Position numbers and translations under genes: made by a program. Shown here one piece after another: positions 34,984 to 47,603 of a stretch of 64,000 bases of DNA; the first letter of the stretch is position 1; each line of letters begins with the position of its first letter. The notes below the pieces were generated by a model. The model searched no databases, was not told the origin of the DNA, and worked only from the letters and a program-made list of their open reading frames with translations. The DNA is from Sthenelais limicola (taxonomy: Eukaryota > Annelida > Polychaeta > Phyllodocida > Sigalionidae): assembly GCA_942159475.1 (NCBI GenBank), contig OW804094.1, positions 24,226,366 through 24,290,365 of the forward strand, read 5' to 3'.

Positions 34984-36400
34984 TCACTTCCATATCTAGA
35001 ACAGGGTATTATTGGGTGTTTGTGCATAATGTCTAAAGTGGATTATTTCTGTTTATATTCATGTGGCGCTGTCTCAAGCATTGTGGATTAGTCTACACAT
35101 GCTCAATCACATGACGTCGCAGGGGTCTAGAACAAAGTTGTGGGTAGTTTTTCACTTTAGAAACTTTAAGAAACTGTTTTATCCCAGAATGTGTATCTAC
35201 ATATAAAGAAGAGGTCATGTGCTACAGTTTTAATTGAAAAAAAGTAATCGTCACAGGGGTCGTCATGCACATATTCTTGATGCTATTTAGGGCGCCCATG
35301 GGCAGTCATCGTATGACGTCAAAGATGGCGATGTCATTATTTGATCATGCAAGCATTCTCTCATGTGGGACACACAAAATGGCTCATCAATAAAAATATC
35401 TTTATTTTTTGGGCTTTTTATTATGATAAATAAGTAGTGGAGACAAGGGATTATCATTAGAAAGTCTTCAAATATGTGAGCCGTTATTAGTTTTTATACT
35501 AGAAACACATTTACATTGTAACTGCAAGGCCTGGATCGGGGGTGTCACACGGCTCTGTACACCACAGACAGTCAGAACTGTAGCATGGTTAGAGGAAACG
35601 GGAACAAAAGAGACTAAAAGCATTAGTTCCCTCTGTGTGTAGTCCTCACAGATAATATGAACCATAGTACCCACTCGGGCAAAACACATCAGGAAATAAT
35701 GCTTAAACGGAACACACAGTGTACAATTTCAGACTTATAATAAGGCTCTCAGTTAACGTCGTTAAAAAAAAGATTTTTTTTTACATTCAACCCTTCTTAA
35801 AGTCATTTGACCAAACCTTTGTAGGATTTTGTCCAGTTGTTTTGCTACAGGGCTTCATAAATGTCAATGCCTACCAAGCTCCTTCCCTGTGATGACTTCA
35901 CTTATTATCGCTCACTGCCGGCCGTTTTTGCACGGCCGATTCCACTTCAAATCCTTGTATACTCATACTGCAGTAGAAGAATATTGATAGATGTTTTCAT
36001 AAGTCATAATATGAGTACATTTGGCAACTTTTGTTCGTTGTAGTCAGTCTAGGCTCCAAGTTGAGAGGGTTCCTTTAAACTGAGGGAAAGCCTCTCGCTC
36101 TAAATCACAAAAAGCCATTATAATCCCATCATAGGACCGCAAAATATCATTATAATCCCATTAAGACGTCTATTTCTGGCCAAGAAAATTCATTAGCGCA
36201 GTAGGCGTCCAATCACTGACATACGATTCTTATCTGATCTGAGAGGCACTGAGCCTAGACTGTAGTTGCCAAGTAAATGCAGCTTTAACCATGAATGCAG
36301 CCTTAGTTCTATTGATTACCAGGTCGAATGTGTCGCCTAGTCCTTCAACGTCATTTTGTGCTTATTCATGAAAAGGAATTCCTTGTGCAGTTGTGCGGTA
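34984..36400. other. Unique spacer, no gene recognised
   Basis: A minus-strand ORF of 73 codons at 35468-35689 and a plus ORF of 60 codons at 35861 have no motif I know. No repeat structure is obvious. Confidence 0.4.
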
Positions 36401-36407
36401 GAGCCAT

Positions 36408-36904
36408 AATAGAGAGATTTAGCAACCACAACGCACCATCAAGACACTAACGCATCAACTAGCTACTTGACGATGTGGTGGTTCAATATTACCGTTGTTG
36501 GGATCTCTAGGCAAGGCTATAATATAGGCCTCTCGAGAACTCCCCACATCGGTAATAACCACCACATCGTGAGTAGCTAGTGAATGCGTTAAGATGAAGA
36601 TTAAGATACTTTTATTTTCGATCATGTCGCTGGCAGAAAACAGCTAAGGGGGGTTTGCAAGTTTTCTGTTGATTTACATTATCATTCGACGGTGTACAAT
36701 TCCACAGTCGTCATGGAAGAAGGTGGCGCACTGCTATAATAATTAGGATTTTCTATTACCTTGTTGAAAATAAATATAAAGTGCAGTAGATCTTTTTATG
36801 TACATTTTCTCAGAAGTAGTAATTAATATTTTTTGACAATAATAGTCAACGTATAAACGTTAGTGTTGTGTTGGTGCGTTCTGCTTGCTAAATCTCTCTA
36901 TTAT
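36408..36904. mobile_element. ~500-bp palindromic MITE
   Basis: Ends TAATAGAGAGATTTAGCA inverted at both sides. A second inner pair (GATGTGGTGGTT...ACCACCACATC) surrounds the centre at 36500. No ORF. Confidence 0.65.
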
Positions 36905-37308
36905 GAGACGAATATGTGCCTGGTTTACTGGTTGATCTATGAAATATTCACACACTGACCAATATAGGCAAATGGTATACACACATTAGTTCAGTGGTGA
37001 ATAGCGTCTAAACTTGGTTGCGCAAAAGCAGCAACATTATACATTATTTCACACGTTTCTAAGATGTCATTATCTAAGCGAACTTACATCCACACTCACA
37101 CACACACGCTCGCACACACCTTAGTAAAATAGCAGACATGGCAATGTATTATTTGAGAAACTAAAGTTTGTATAGAAAAGGGGTTGATGGGGTTGGACAT
37201 TTATCAATTGCCGAAAATCGACCCATGGGTCACTCTTGTTTGGGGTCAATTTTCGATCTGGCAGGGGCACCATGTGGAACAAGTTAATATTCTAACTATA
37301 TTCCATAC

Positions 37309-37720
37309 GTGATGTGTTTCAGGACAATGAGTCACAAGTCGCAAAATTGGTGTTTTCAAAGTCGTTTACTTACAAGATCTCTTTGTTGGAATATTGTCAT
37401 TTTTTGAGTGTCTAGGCCTTGCGGTTGTATGAATATATCTACCAAATTTCAATACTGTTTATTAAATATATCAGTGCATTTCTTAGATCATCCCATTGAG
37501 TATATTTGGCTACTTTAGTGGTAATTATCCACCCAGAAATATTGCAAACGTTTTTTGTTTTTTTAAAAATATGTAACTAAAAAGATAAAAGTACTTATTA
37601 AATGTCCTTAATGTTTACCAAGGTGATTCATTGGAATCACCTTGATCTCATCTTTTCAATTATGGTGATTTCTCAAAATCCATATTTTGCGACTTATGAC
37701 TCATTTTCCTGAAACGGATT
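37309..37720. mobile_element. GTCGC-family MITE
   Basis: Full length, starting GTGATGTGTTTCAGG. Confidence 0.8.
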
Positions 37721-37884
37721 ATTATTATCCAACAATATCCGTAAAAATCTCTTTTCACATATCAAATGATTCAGCCTGCACTAACACTCATAGACAATGG
37801 CAATGTGCGGCACTCATAATTTCTGCAAATGTTTTTCCATACTGTATTTCTCATATGACTAACATACCACTCGAAAAGAGAGAT

Positions 37885-38060
37885 TAAATTATATTGACAA
37901 CTTGTGTACATATTGCTTACCTAGGGGGAGTTTTCATCAGTAAAGAGAACTGCTCTAGACATTTTATTTTCTACTTAACCTTTTTCTTTTCAATTAACCT
38001 TTTTAATTAATTAACCAGTTCAATTCCGACAATCAATTCTAATGCGAAGCAACATGTACA
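37885..38060. repeat. Inverted duplication, arm 2 (partner 5450-5640)
   Basis: Reverse complement of the left arm with scattered differences. Confidence 0.72.
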
Positions 38061-38078
38061 ATCACAATCACATGTGAT

Positions 38079-38358
38079 CTGTGTTTTATTCACATGTAGA
38101 TGTATTTGTGGGAATGTTTTTATTTTGGGGCTGCTTAACGCTTGTCGCACCATGAAGACATTACCAAGTTTGAAGACAGTGTATTAATTATATCCATGTA
38201 TTTCTAATGTCATCTTATAGAGTATACTTAGCTACTTTACTTGTAAATGTCCACCCAGAAATATTGCAAACCTTTTTTTCAAGACTAAAAGTATCAAACT
38301 TAGAATATAGAATCTAGTTATGTATTAGATGTCCCAATGTTTGCTATCATTGGAATCG
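38079..38358. mobile_element. GTCGC-family MITE, partial
   Basis: Interior recognisable, right end replaced by the 38371 duplication block. Confidence 0.6.
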
Positions 38359-38370
38359 GCAGTCTGAATC

Positions 38371-39431
38371 GGTTATTGAATGCATGAAATATTGTAGATA
38401 TATTTATTTCATCATTTCCTCAGAGATTTTCGTTAACAAAAAAATATTAGTTGTTGTGGTACTTAGTTAATGGGGCGTACTGTTTAAGAACATATCATAT
38501 GTGATGTGTTTTAGGAAAAAGAGTCATAAGTCGCAAAAAATAGATCTTGATATACCATTATATTTGAAAAGATGGGATCAAGCCGATTCAAATGATAATA
38601 AACATTCTAATACTCTAATAAGTATTTCTAGATTTTAAGTTTGATATTTTCGTTTTTGAATGAAAAAGTTTCCAATATTTCTGGGGGTCAATAAACAGTA
38701 AAATATCTAAATGTAGTCCATATGAGGACCTTTAAGACGAAAGGATATAGTAGATGGATTGTCCTGATATTTGATACATTGATTGATATAGCCTTCAGTG
38801 ATGAACTCCCCAAAGATCAGAACATTCCTATAATGTGATGTGATGTGAAAAACACCTTGAAAGATATCAATTTTGCGACTTATGACTCATTTTCCTGAAA
38901 CACATCACATATACTTTGTTTTAAAAACGTGTTTATTGACACAGAATAATGTATGAGCAAGATATATTGTATGACATATATCGTATATGGTATGATGTTT
39001 CTTATATCATACGATTTCATCTTATTCTTATTAAACACACCCCTGATCCCGGAGGCATGTATGGCACACAAACAACTCAAAGATGCAAGACTTTCAGATC
39101 CATTTACTTGTAGCAGTTGCAGTAAATCAAGGTTTCAGAAAAATGACATTTATTTTCATTTTCCACTAGATAGTAGCGCTTGCCTTTAAATGCGGTAAAT
39201 GCATTTAAACGACCCAAAGCGCTATATTTGATATCTCAAAGTTGAGAACATTCCTAAAGAGATCTTGTGAATAAAACACTTTAAATGATATCAGTTTTGC
39301 GACTTATGACACATTTACATTATATAATTGATACTGACTTATCCCATTGAAGATCATTTTACCTCAAAGCAACATTTGTGTGCCACACCCAGGCAACGCC
39401 CACTTTGTCATATTACGCTGAACACGATTAT
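38371..39431. repeat. Inverted duplication, arm 2 (partner 3593-4215)
   Basis: Contains the MITE at 38500-38909, which is absent from the left arm. Confidence 0.75.
38500..38909. mobile_element. GTCGC-family MITE inserted after the block duplication
   Basis: Full length in inverse orientation; the left arm near 4090 has the empty site. Confidence 0.8.
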
Positions 39432-39447
39432 GTCAATAGCTTTAATG

Positions 39448-39688
39448 CGTTTTGAAGGCCTTCGTATTAAGTATATTTAGTTACTTTACTGTTACCCATC
39501 GAGATTCATTGCAAACTTTTTTTTCAAAAATGAAAATATCAATCTTAAAATATAGAAATAATGTGTTAGGTTCCCAAGCATTTACTATCATTGGAATCGG
39601 CTTGATCTCCTCTTTTCAAATATTATTGTGAAATCTCAAAATCCATATTTTGCCACTTATGACTCATTTTCCTAAAACGGATCAAATT
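39448..39688. mobile_element. GTCGC-family MITE, right half
   Basis: From GCGTTTTGAAGGCCTTCG to CTAAAACGGATCA. Confidence 0.65.
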
Positions 39689-40164
39689 TGTTCATGCATG
39701 TGTACACATTATATATAAGTACTTATTAGATGTCCTAATGATTACTATCATTGTAATCTCATGTTTTCAAATAAGATCATATCTCAAAATCAACATCACA
39801 TTTGAGAGGAAGCATCAGGCATTTATCAATAAGGATAGGCTTATTGTATGTATACAGGCTTGTTGGTTATCCAATTTTAATGAATGTTTGTTCAGCCAGT
39901 TAGATGTGCTAGTGCCAGGAACCACACCCAGTGTTAAACAAAAGCAGTTGTACCAAGTGGAGAAACAAAGGAAAGACGTATAAATCAATTATGTGTACTT
40001 TGATGGCTTTGTCTTTCCGGTGTTTCTGGCAGCAAAATATCATTGATCTGTTCCTATTATCGCAGATATCTCACACGGCTCACTGTTGTTCCTAGCTTGA
40101 GCACCTTATACAATATGTGTGCTTTAGTTGAAATGCTCACAACCTGAATTTGAAACTGCTTAAA

Positions 40165-40748
40165 TATATCAATCGATGTATCAAATTTCAGGACAATCTA
40201 TTTAATATATCCTTTCGTTTTAAAGGTCCTCATATGGACTGCATTTGGTTATTTTATTGTTTATGTTTGAAATATTGGAAACTTTTTTTTCAAACATTTA
40301 TTGGATATATTGGAAACATTTTTTTCAAAAAAACGAAAATATCAAACTTAGAATCTAGAAATACTAGATCTGCTTGATCTCATCTTTTCAAATATAATGG
40401 TATCTCAAAATATATCATTAATTTTGCGATTTTTTTTTTTAAACATATTTTATTTCAAGAGACAAATTCCATACAGATTATGGTACGTTTGATGTTCACG
40501 AAATCCACATGCGACACAAAGATAATATATATACATTATTCTGCGCTACCACAATGCTCTATATTTTAGGTAATATTTAATAATACAATTTTCATTACAT
40601 TATAACACCATATTTTTGTGAGTTTTTGGCCGTCATTAAAAACAAATATACAATCCATCCGCTTGGTTAAAACAATGAGGTACTTAGTCTTTACCAGTTG
40701 GTTGATATATATCTGATATATGACTCATTTTTCTGAAACACATCACAA
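40165..40748. mobile_element. GTCGC-family MITE split by a retroposed tail
   Basis: The MITE interior runs to ATTTTGCGA at 40430 and its end ATATGACTCATTTTTCTGAA resumes at 40722. Between them is an insert starting with T12 and TATTTTATTT, like a minus-strand retroelement 3' end. Confidence 0.6.
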
Positions 40749-41021
40749 ATTAGGTTTTTTGCCTGTTTAGCATTGATAAACATTTTTAAGGTCCCTTTTG
40801 AGTGGTTTCATACCTCTTCTTGAGATAAACACAACCTCATTTTCAAAACAACACTATTATGGCAAAAAAAAAATGGTCTTATCATTATATTGGTCAAATA
40901 TTAGAGATTTGTACCGTTCATTTCAAGTCATTTGATCAAAACTTTGAAGGATTAAAATGATATTTGGGGCCATGTGAAAATCCTTTCCTGTGATGGCTTC
41001 GTGAGAACAATTCAAAAGTAT

Positions 41022-41160
41022 ACTTTTTTTTAAAGATTTTATTTTGACTGGGGTAACATCTCCTAGGTGTACCCAGGGTTTTCCAATGCTCCCAGTGTTT
41101 ACAGAAGGTTAGGGACAATGGTGGATTAAAGTAAGAAAGACAGATATAATATACAAATAA
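41022..41160 (-). mobile_element. Possible short retroelement 3' end
   Basis: TTTTTTTTAAAGATTTTATT on the plus strand implies an A tail with AATAAA on the minus strand. No coding motif. Confidence 0.3.
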
Positions 41161-41404
41161 CATTCCAAGATTTCAAAGATTAATGTACCAAAGTTAACCA
41201 CTAATGCAGAGCGTGACCATTTGGTATAGTACTTAGGTAACCAAAGCAGATAAACACAATTTCACACCATATAAATATGCAGAAATGAAACTTTGAAAAA
41301 AATAAGACAATTGTGTCAAGGCTAACCACTTTCGCAGAGTGTGACCATTGGTAACGAAGTAACCATCAATACCTTCATTCATTGATCATCAATGTGTCAT
41401 AACC

Positions 41405-41639
41405 AGGTCAGATTTTCAGAAAATGTACAATTCAACCTCACCAATTCTCTCAAATAGCCGAAATTTCAGATGAAAAAAAAGATCAAAATACAGTTGAACC
41501 TAACCAAACCGATTGCTAGAATCAATGCAATGCCGAATATACTCAAATGTTCCTAATATTGACCATTTCTCAGCCTAATTTAGCAGAATTTACTAAACGT
41601 GGAGAAGTGACAATTGTACATTTTCTGAAAATCTGACCC
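41405..41639. mobile_element. GGGTCAG-family MITE
   Basis: Near-consensus ends. Confidence 0.78.
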
Positions 41640-42034
41640 AACTATGTCTTTGGCACAACAAGCGATGACTAACAATGTTTTAATGGCCTTTGTAATGCCT
41701 TGGCCTGAATCCGCCTTTATAAAAGTTAGGAAATTAAAAAAGAGGAACAATAGGAAATTATAGTGGCCTCTCTAATTTTGGTTGCTTATGCAAAGACGAT
41801 CTCCTGGTCGTCACCAATTCCATTGGTGACAGTGGTAGCACCACTTTAATACATAAATCATATCAGATTGGCAGTGAAGTTATGTCCAATTATTCAAGAA
41901 AAACCACAATGGCTATTCTTTGTTCAGTAAAGTTCCACACACAACTGCAATTGAATGTTATTATATTTTAAAAAAGAGAAACCACATCTAACAGGTACAA
42001 TTTGACACTATGTACTCCACTAGTAAGAATTCCA

Positions 42035-42110
42035 GTTCCCTCCCCCTCCCCCCTCCCCCTTCCCCTCCCCCTTCCCCTCCCCCCTTCCCCCCCCCCCCAG
42101 ACCACACACA
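42035..42110. repeat. Polypyrimidine CCCCT tract upstream of copy B
   Basis: About 75 bp of nearly pure C and T in CCCTCCCC-like units, private to copy B. Confidence 0.7.
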
Positions 42111-42229
42111 CATTTTGTGATGCATCATAATCAATAGGATGGTGAACCATATTGGACAGTGAACCAGAGGACCTTGCAACCCATCTGCACGTATTGAATC
42201 AGCAAAACAATGGTCTCCAACATCATAAT

Positions 42230-42428
42230 CAATAAAAACAGAAAAAAATATTACTATGAGATGAGTGAATCCACAGGAGCTGACGTTTATACATCCTACA
42301 CCACTGCAGCAGAAGCAGCATAGTGAGGAAGTACTCTGGAGAGGAAACCAGGGTCTGATAACATAGATCATCAACAAGTACCACCACACAGATACACTCC
42401 AACAGTACAGCAACAATATACTACAAAC
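42230..42428 (+). promoter_or_regulatory. Copy B 5' leader with a short in-frame upstream ORF
   Basis: The segment before the ATG is conserved in A (29423-29599, minus) and C (about 55880-56087). In A and B an upstream ATG opens MSESTGADVYTSYTTAAEAA and stops at TAG (42321 in B, 29534-29532 in A), in frame with the main start. In C the stop is changed to TTG and the frame stays open into the main ORF. It may be leader, or a relic of a cytoplasmic tail. I recognise no TATA box. Confidence 0.45.
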
Positions 42429-42657
42429 ATGACAGCTGTTATGTATATTTTAGTTCTACTGATTACTTTTCCACCCTTCTGCCTAGGGAGGATGACTAAT
42501 GGTCATCTATTTGAGAAGCAGACGGGTGCAGCTTCTGGCTGTACAGTCTGTGGAGCTGAGGAATCTGCTTCCACGTGTGTCCTTAAGAACCTGAAGATGC
42601 TCACGCAAGGTGGTGGATGTGTAGTGAATGGCTCAGACACATGGGCACTGCCCCGAG
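42429..42657 (+). CDS. Copy B exon 1: signal peptide and Cys-rich module
   Basis: Starts at the ATG at 42429 and ends at a CGAG/GTATGT donor in phase 1. It encodes a signal peptide and about 56 residues with Cys in GCTVCG, STCVL and GGCVV contexts and one NGS sequon. It is nearly identical to copy C exon 1 and to the two halves of copy A exon 1. An ORF running past the donor to a stop at 42698 also exists, but the shared donor in all three copies favours splicing. Confidence 0.8.
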
Positions 42658-45600
42658 GTATGTTATGCTACAAGCCTGCTAGAAAGACCACCTGCTAGAA
42701 AGACCAACACTATTTTCCTCAATTTTGTCTTTCTTTGATCAGGAAGCATTTTTATGACTTTTTTTATTCATGAAAATGTGTGCTTTTCACTATACTATAC
42801 CTGCTATACCTGGCCTCCTTTCCTTTCCATGATCCGTTTTTAGGAAAATGAGTAATAAGTCGCAAAATATGGGTTTTGAGATATCACCATATTTGAAAAG
42901 AGGAGATCAAGCTGATTCCAATGAGAGTAAACACTAGGATACTTAATATGTATTTCTATATTTTAAATTTGGTATTCTTATTTTTGAAAAAAAAAGTTTG
43001 CAAGTTTCTGGATGGGTAACTGCCAGTAAAATAACTAAATATACTCCATACAAAGGCCTTCAAAATGCAAGGATATATTTATTACAATGCCCAAGAATTT
43101 CTTACATAGATTCATATGCCTATAAGTGCTGAACCCCTAAAAATCAGAACATTTCAATAAAGAAATCTTGTGAAAAAAACACTTTGAAAAATATCAATTT
43201 TGCGACTTATGACTCATTTCCCTGGAACACATCCCATCTATGCCTCATCGCTTGTGACTTCACCACTCACAATGCTATCTAAATTCACATTCCTTGTCTG
43301 ATACACTAATTCAGAACAAACACTTGTTGCATTCCCTCTACCATTACCAGCTCAAAAGACCAAACATCACAGTTTTATTCTTTCTTTTACCCTGATCATA
43401 GTACAACGATAGATCCAAATAAAGGCAATGAACAAATATTCCTTCAGTATTTTGCTACTTCATGATGTTTTCATTCATGATTTTGATTCTAGCTGATCTA
43501 TGACAGTAACTCGGGGTCAATAAGATCAATTGTGCAGTTTGTTGGGCCTATCATGTATGGTTAACTATCCCTCTAATTTACCACAATGTTTGAAATAATA
43601 GAGTATTACAAAAGAAATTATTGACTCATCTCATCTCAACTTTGTTTTAAGATCCTTCAACTGCTGCCCCCGATATTCCGTCCACAGGTAAGGATTATTT
43701 TAGCACTTGTTAGCCATAGATATATTTGCATTATGTCCTGTAAGTTATAATAGACATATGGTAGGCCCATGTATGGCAAACATCAACATTTACTCTATAT
43801 TTTGACGGAACTGACTGTCTGATGAAAACGTTCAGCGCTTGATTGGGTAGCATCCACAAGTGTCCAGGAAGTGTGTAGACCTAGTGGTTCTGCATTCGCA
43901 ATATTATAGAAACAGATAGCAGGAGCAAGATATATTTTTATAATTAATTTAGATCATTAAATTGCCGGTGGCAAACACAGGGGGCTTCAACATGTATTAC
44001 CCCATTCTCTTTGGACTTCCAAGCAACGATTGGGTGTTTGGGCCCCACCTTTTTACATTTGTTTCATTTTCGAGTCATTTTATTTTTTAATTTCAATAAT
44101 ATCTTCACATCTGGGGCTCGGTTTTGTATTAAACTCACAGATTTAGCTTTTGATGTCATTCCCTTTTGATTGGTGAAACAATTAAAGAGTCTAAGATCGA
44201 ATTAAGTGAGAAATCTGAGTTTGATGGGGTTTGGGGATACATAGGTTCTCTGTTATTGAGGTATGGGTGACAGTCATAAGCCTGTGTTTATTTTCAGCGA
44301 AAATGGTTTTGCACGGGCCCCAATGTGTCTAGTTTGAAATGTTAATATATAGCCAGCCTAAGTGACAAACAACAAAGTTCTATTTGGACATTACTTCTCT
44401 TGTTTTATTGGTCTTGTGTGATGTGCATCATTTTACCCTTGTTGGCTATATTTAGACATAGTAACAGGAGTTCAACAATCAATCAAATTAAATCAATCTC
44501 TCGATACAATTATGTTATTTAAAATACAGTTCAGTATTAAGGAAAATGTAACAAATATTCTAGAATGATTCTTACCTTGAGATGTGATCATGCTACAGCT
44601 GCGCCTGGCCCCCCTACCTCAGGTAAGTAATTGTATTTGGGTCGGATTTTCAGAAAATGTACAATTGGCATCTGGACAAATTTCGTAAATTAGGCTAAAT
44701 TAGGCTGCAATTTGGCCAATACTAGGAAAATACAAGTATATTCGGCATTGGAATGATTCTAGTAATCTGTTTGGCTAGGTTGAACTCTACTTTGAACTTT
44801 ATTTTCGTCTCAAATGTTGGTTATTTGAGAGGATTGGGTGGGTTAATGATACATTTACTGGCGATTTCACCTATTTGGTTGTTTCTTGACAACATTCAAT
44901 TCATTCAAGCTTTGACTACCTTAAAGCCTTGGACATTCACTTTTACATTGGCCTCAACCTAATATTAAAGCAGCACTCTCTGCTATTCGCACGAAAAAGG
45001 ATCTCATCAATTTATGGGTCAGATTTTCGGAAAATGCACAATCTACAGTTTTACACATTACAAATTTCGCTGAATTAGAATGGAAAATGATAAATACTAG
45101 GTATATCTGAGTGTATTCTGTATTGTTGTCATTCAACAGCTCTGTCTGGTTAAGTTGAACTGTATTTTGAACCTGATTTTCATCTTAAATTTGGGTTATT
45201 TGAGGGGATTGGTGATGGTCAATTGTACATCTTCTGAAGACTTGACTCTTAACATTGTTTGAACCCAAGTTGGCAATATTGTGCTGCAATATTTTCAAAC
45301 ATCTTTACTACAGACGTACACACTCACTTGAAAGAAATGTTTCTTGTTGTGCCCTGCTATCTATGAACTAACTACTATTATTGCTCATGTTAAACATATA
45401 TCCATGTCCTTTAATAATAAGATATCCATGACATTTAATACATAAAGAATATACAATCAATAGGGGATTTGCATGTCTCACTGCGCATGTCTACTGCAGT
45501 GCATGCTGGGATGGATGCTGTTGAAATCTATCATACACATATTTGGCAACATTTTTATCGAAAATTGTAAGAATTGTAAGAATTGTGAGAATGCAGCTTT

Positions 45601-47290
45601 GACCCAAATGCTTCTGTATCACATATATTAATTTATATTTGGAACCCATTTTAACTGGACAAGGAAGAAAAAGTAACTGAGAGCCGCGCTGGTTGTGCAT
45701 TAAAGTTACTTGAAAATTCCACACCAAACATACATTCATGTTCATATACAATAATGGTCAATATCTGTAGACGTGTGCCCCGCTTACAATAGACTGTTAG
45801 AATGGCTGTTAAATGATAGTAGAAACATCTGAATAGGGAGCGTAAGTTGTCCATGGTAGTGATTTCTTGAGTCACGCTACTATAGTCATTACATGATGTC
45901 ATGTGGATATATCAAGCCAAACTCCCATAGGCCTAAGCTTGCAGACATGATTATTCTCTGTTCATTCATCATTTTAAGAATTTTGAAGAATTCTGAACAT
46001 CAGATATCTATCAATATGACTAATTTATTGACATATATCGACCAAAATTGTTAAGCCTTTAATGTGGCGATATAAAGAGTGCTTATTTATTGCCACAACA
46101 GTGAGTCTATGGAGATTCTCTACTTCCTGTCCACACATAGATACACACAATTAATTTTCATTAATTTGCTTGCAGTGGCCATGACACTTACGCTCCCTAT
46201 TCTAATATGTAATCTTGACTGTGAATATTTTATGATAAGAAATGTTGATATCTGACCAGCCACATACTGTAGTGGCCCGTTTATAAGCCCAGGCTTATAT
46301 TTCTTTCACCGATCCTACCCCCACCTACCCCGCCTTAGCCCAGGCTTGTAATTGAGATTTTAATCAAGAATTGGTCTTTTTGCATGACCCATACACCCCC
46401 AGCTTGTAATCAAGATAGGCTTATACACGGGCCACTGAAGTGCTTCCCTCTTGCCCCTTTCATGTAGTTTGACATGACATGAAATTGATTGAACTCATTA
46501 CACAGTTGAGTATGTGATGACGTGCCCAGGTGCACCTGCAGATATACCAGGGCTGGACGTAAGATTGAACGTTAATGGCATGTGGACCTGCTGGATGGAC
46601 AGAAACACTGTGTATGGTGTAACCATACACAGCAACTCAGGACAAATCATCCGCTACAACATCCACCATGGAAACAACACATGTAGTGGTAGAGTCATTG
46701 CCACCACCACTAAAACACTGGCCTCCATAGGATGCAATAGACCAAGCAACACACTCTATGTGCTCTGGTTCAATGAAACTGTTGCAGTGTATGACACAGA
46801 TGGTACCCATCTACACAACATGGACACAAGTTTAGTCTCAGAGCCTCGAGTACTGGCCTTGAGTGATGAACTGATTGCAATCGCGGAGGCTAACTCTGAT
46901 AAGGTGTATGTGTACTCAATCAATGAAGTGTATGACTACACTATCACTAATTTGTACATGTTCTCCGGGTACACTTATATCACAATTACACCTGAGGGGT
47001 ATGTTCTTGTCTCCAGTGAGCGCAGAGTGAAGCATTTCCTCAGAGGTGTTTACAAGTTTCACGAGACTTTCACAAGGCCCAAGGGGTTAATTTCAGTTCA
47101 AGGTGCATTGTTGGTGTATACAAGTGGTAGGATCTGGGTGTACTCATTTGATGAGAACTCATCCTACTATCAATCAAATATATTGATCCCTACTCCAACA
47201 GGGGGTAAAATTAGTGGGTCCTTATTTGACAGGTCTTTCTCTATTGGAAGGTGGGATGCTAGGCTGAATGTGTACAGGCTTCATCCATGA
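42429..47290 (+). CDS. Copy B: intact four-exon gene for a secreted Cys-rich plus beta-propeller-like protein (357 aa)
   Basis: Not a family I can name. Exons 42429-42657, 43652-43687, 44599-44622 and 46506-47290 join in frame (229+36+24+785 = 1074 bp, 357 codons plus stop) with GT-AG borders and phase-1 introns throughout. Residues 1-20 form a hydrophobic signal peptide (MTAVMYILVLLITF...). Residues 21-76 hold four Cys, including a GCTVCG motif. Residues 77-97 are a Pro/Thr/Ser/Ala linker. Residues 98-357 show repeated strand patterns ending in V-Y (VAVYD, VYVYS, IWVYS, LNVYR), spaced like propeller blades of about 40 residues, plus four Cys and several N-glycosylation sites (NNT, NET, NSS). 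I infer a secreted glycoprotein with a six-bladed NHL/WD-like propeller. The same exon borders occur in copies A and C, which strongly supports the model. An in-frame TAG at 42321 lies 36 codons upstream of the chosen ATG. Function is unknown; ligand binding is a guess. Confidence 0.82.
42831..43234. mobile_element. GTCGC-family MITE in intron 1 of copy B
   Basis: Full length. Copy C has the same insertion with an internal deletion at 56486-56762. Confidence 0.78.
43652..43687 (+). CDS. Copy B exon 2: 36-bp linker micro-exon
   Basis: Acceptor TTTTAAG and donor ACAG/GTAAGG. With the split first codon it encodes DPSTAAPDIPST, phase 1 on both sides. A 36-bp counterpart occurs in A (18578-18613, VPSTAAPDLPTT) and in C (57550-57585). 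Confidence 0.72.
44599..44622 (+). CDS. Copy B exon 3: 24-bp linker micro-exon
   Basis: Acceptor CATGCTACAG and donor CTCAG/GTAAGT. It encodes AAPGPPTS, phase 1 on both sides, so it can be skipped or included without changing the frame. The same 24-bp exon with both splice sites is in A (17647-17670) and C (60285-60308). A MITE of the GGGTCAG family sits within about 20 bp downstream in all three copies. Confidence 0.72.
44640..44873. mobile_element. GGGTCAG-family MITE beside exon 3 of copy B
   Basis: Orthologous to 17409 and 60325. Confidence 0.78.
45016..45247. mobile_element. GGGTCAG-family MITE in intron 3 of copy B
   Basis: Orthologous to 13605 and 60696. Confidence 0.78.
45463..45590. 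mobile_element. AGGGGATTTGCA-family MITE, right part deleted
   Basis: Left end and about 120 bp match the A and C copies. Confidence 0.65.
46269..46438. mobile_element. GTAGTGG palindromic MITE upstream of copy B exon 4
   Basis: GTAGTGGCCCGTTTATAAGCC-type ends, about 70 bp before exon 4. Confidence 0.65.
46506..47290 (+). CDS. Copy B exon 4: beta-propeller-like domain
   Basis: Follows the acceptor CATTACACAG, enters in phase 1 and ends at TGA 47288-47290. It encodes residues 97-357. The four Cys are at about 103, 125, 156 and 173. Five V-Y strand motifs recur at 35-45 residue spacing. Residues about 124-265 are almost the same in copies A and C, while residues about 113-123, 282-289, 301-305, 317-330 and 340-346 differ strongly. 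The 31-bp minisatellite begins within a few bases of the stop. Confidence 0.85.
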
Positions 47291-47291
47291 G

Positions 47292-47545
47292 AGCTGTCCA
47301 TTCTGCTCATTGTTCCTGCTGCCCCTGTCCATTCTGCCCATTATTGCTGCTGCTCCTGTCCATTCTGCTTGTTGGTCCTGCTGCCCCTGTCCATTCTGCC
47401 CATTATTGCTGCTGCTCCTGTCCATTCTGCCCATTATTGCTGCTGCTCCTGTCCATTCTGCTTGTTGGTCTTGCTGCCCCTGTCCATTCTGCTCATTATT
47501 CCTGCTGTCCTGTCCATTCTATTCATTGTTCCTGCTGAAACATTG
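47292..47545. repeat. 31-bp minisatellite behind copy B stop codon (about 8 units)
   Basis: Same unit as behind copy A, read from the other strand (CCTGTCCATTCTGCTCATTA and so on), beginning immediately after TGA 47290. Units are shorter and more varied. It ends at a remnant of the GTCGC MITE family. Confidence 0.9.
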
Positions 47546-47603
47546 TGGTATGTTACAGAAAAATGAGTCATAAGTCCAAAAATGTTTTTTTATACACAAG
47601 TTC

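Noticed and set aside
42429..42698. Single-exon 89-aa secreted peptide gene
   Set aside because: The extra 13 codons past 42657 lie behind a GTATGT donor conserved in B and C, and downstream exons match in phase. A retained-intron short form is still possible.
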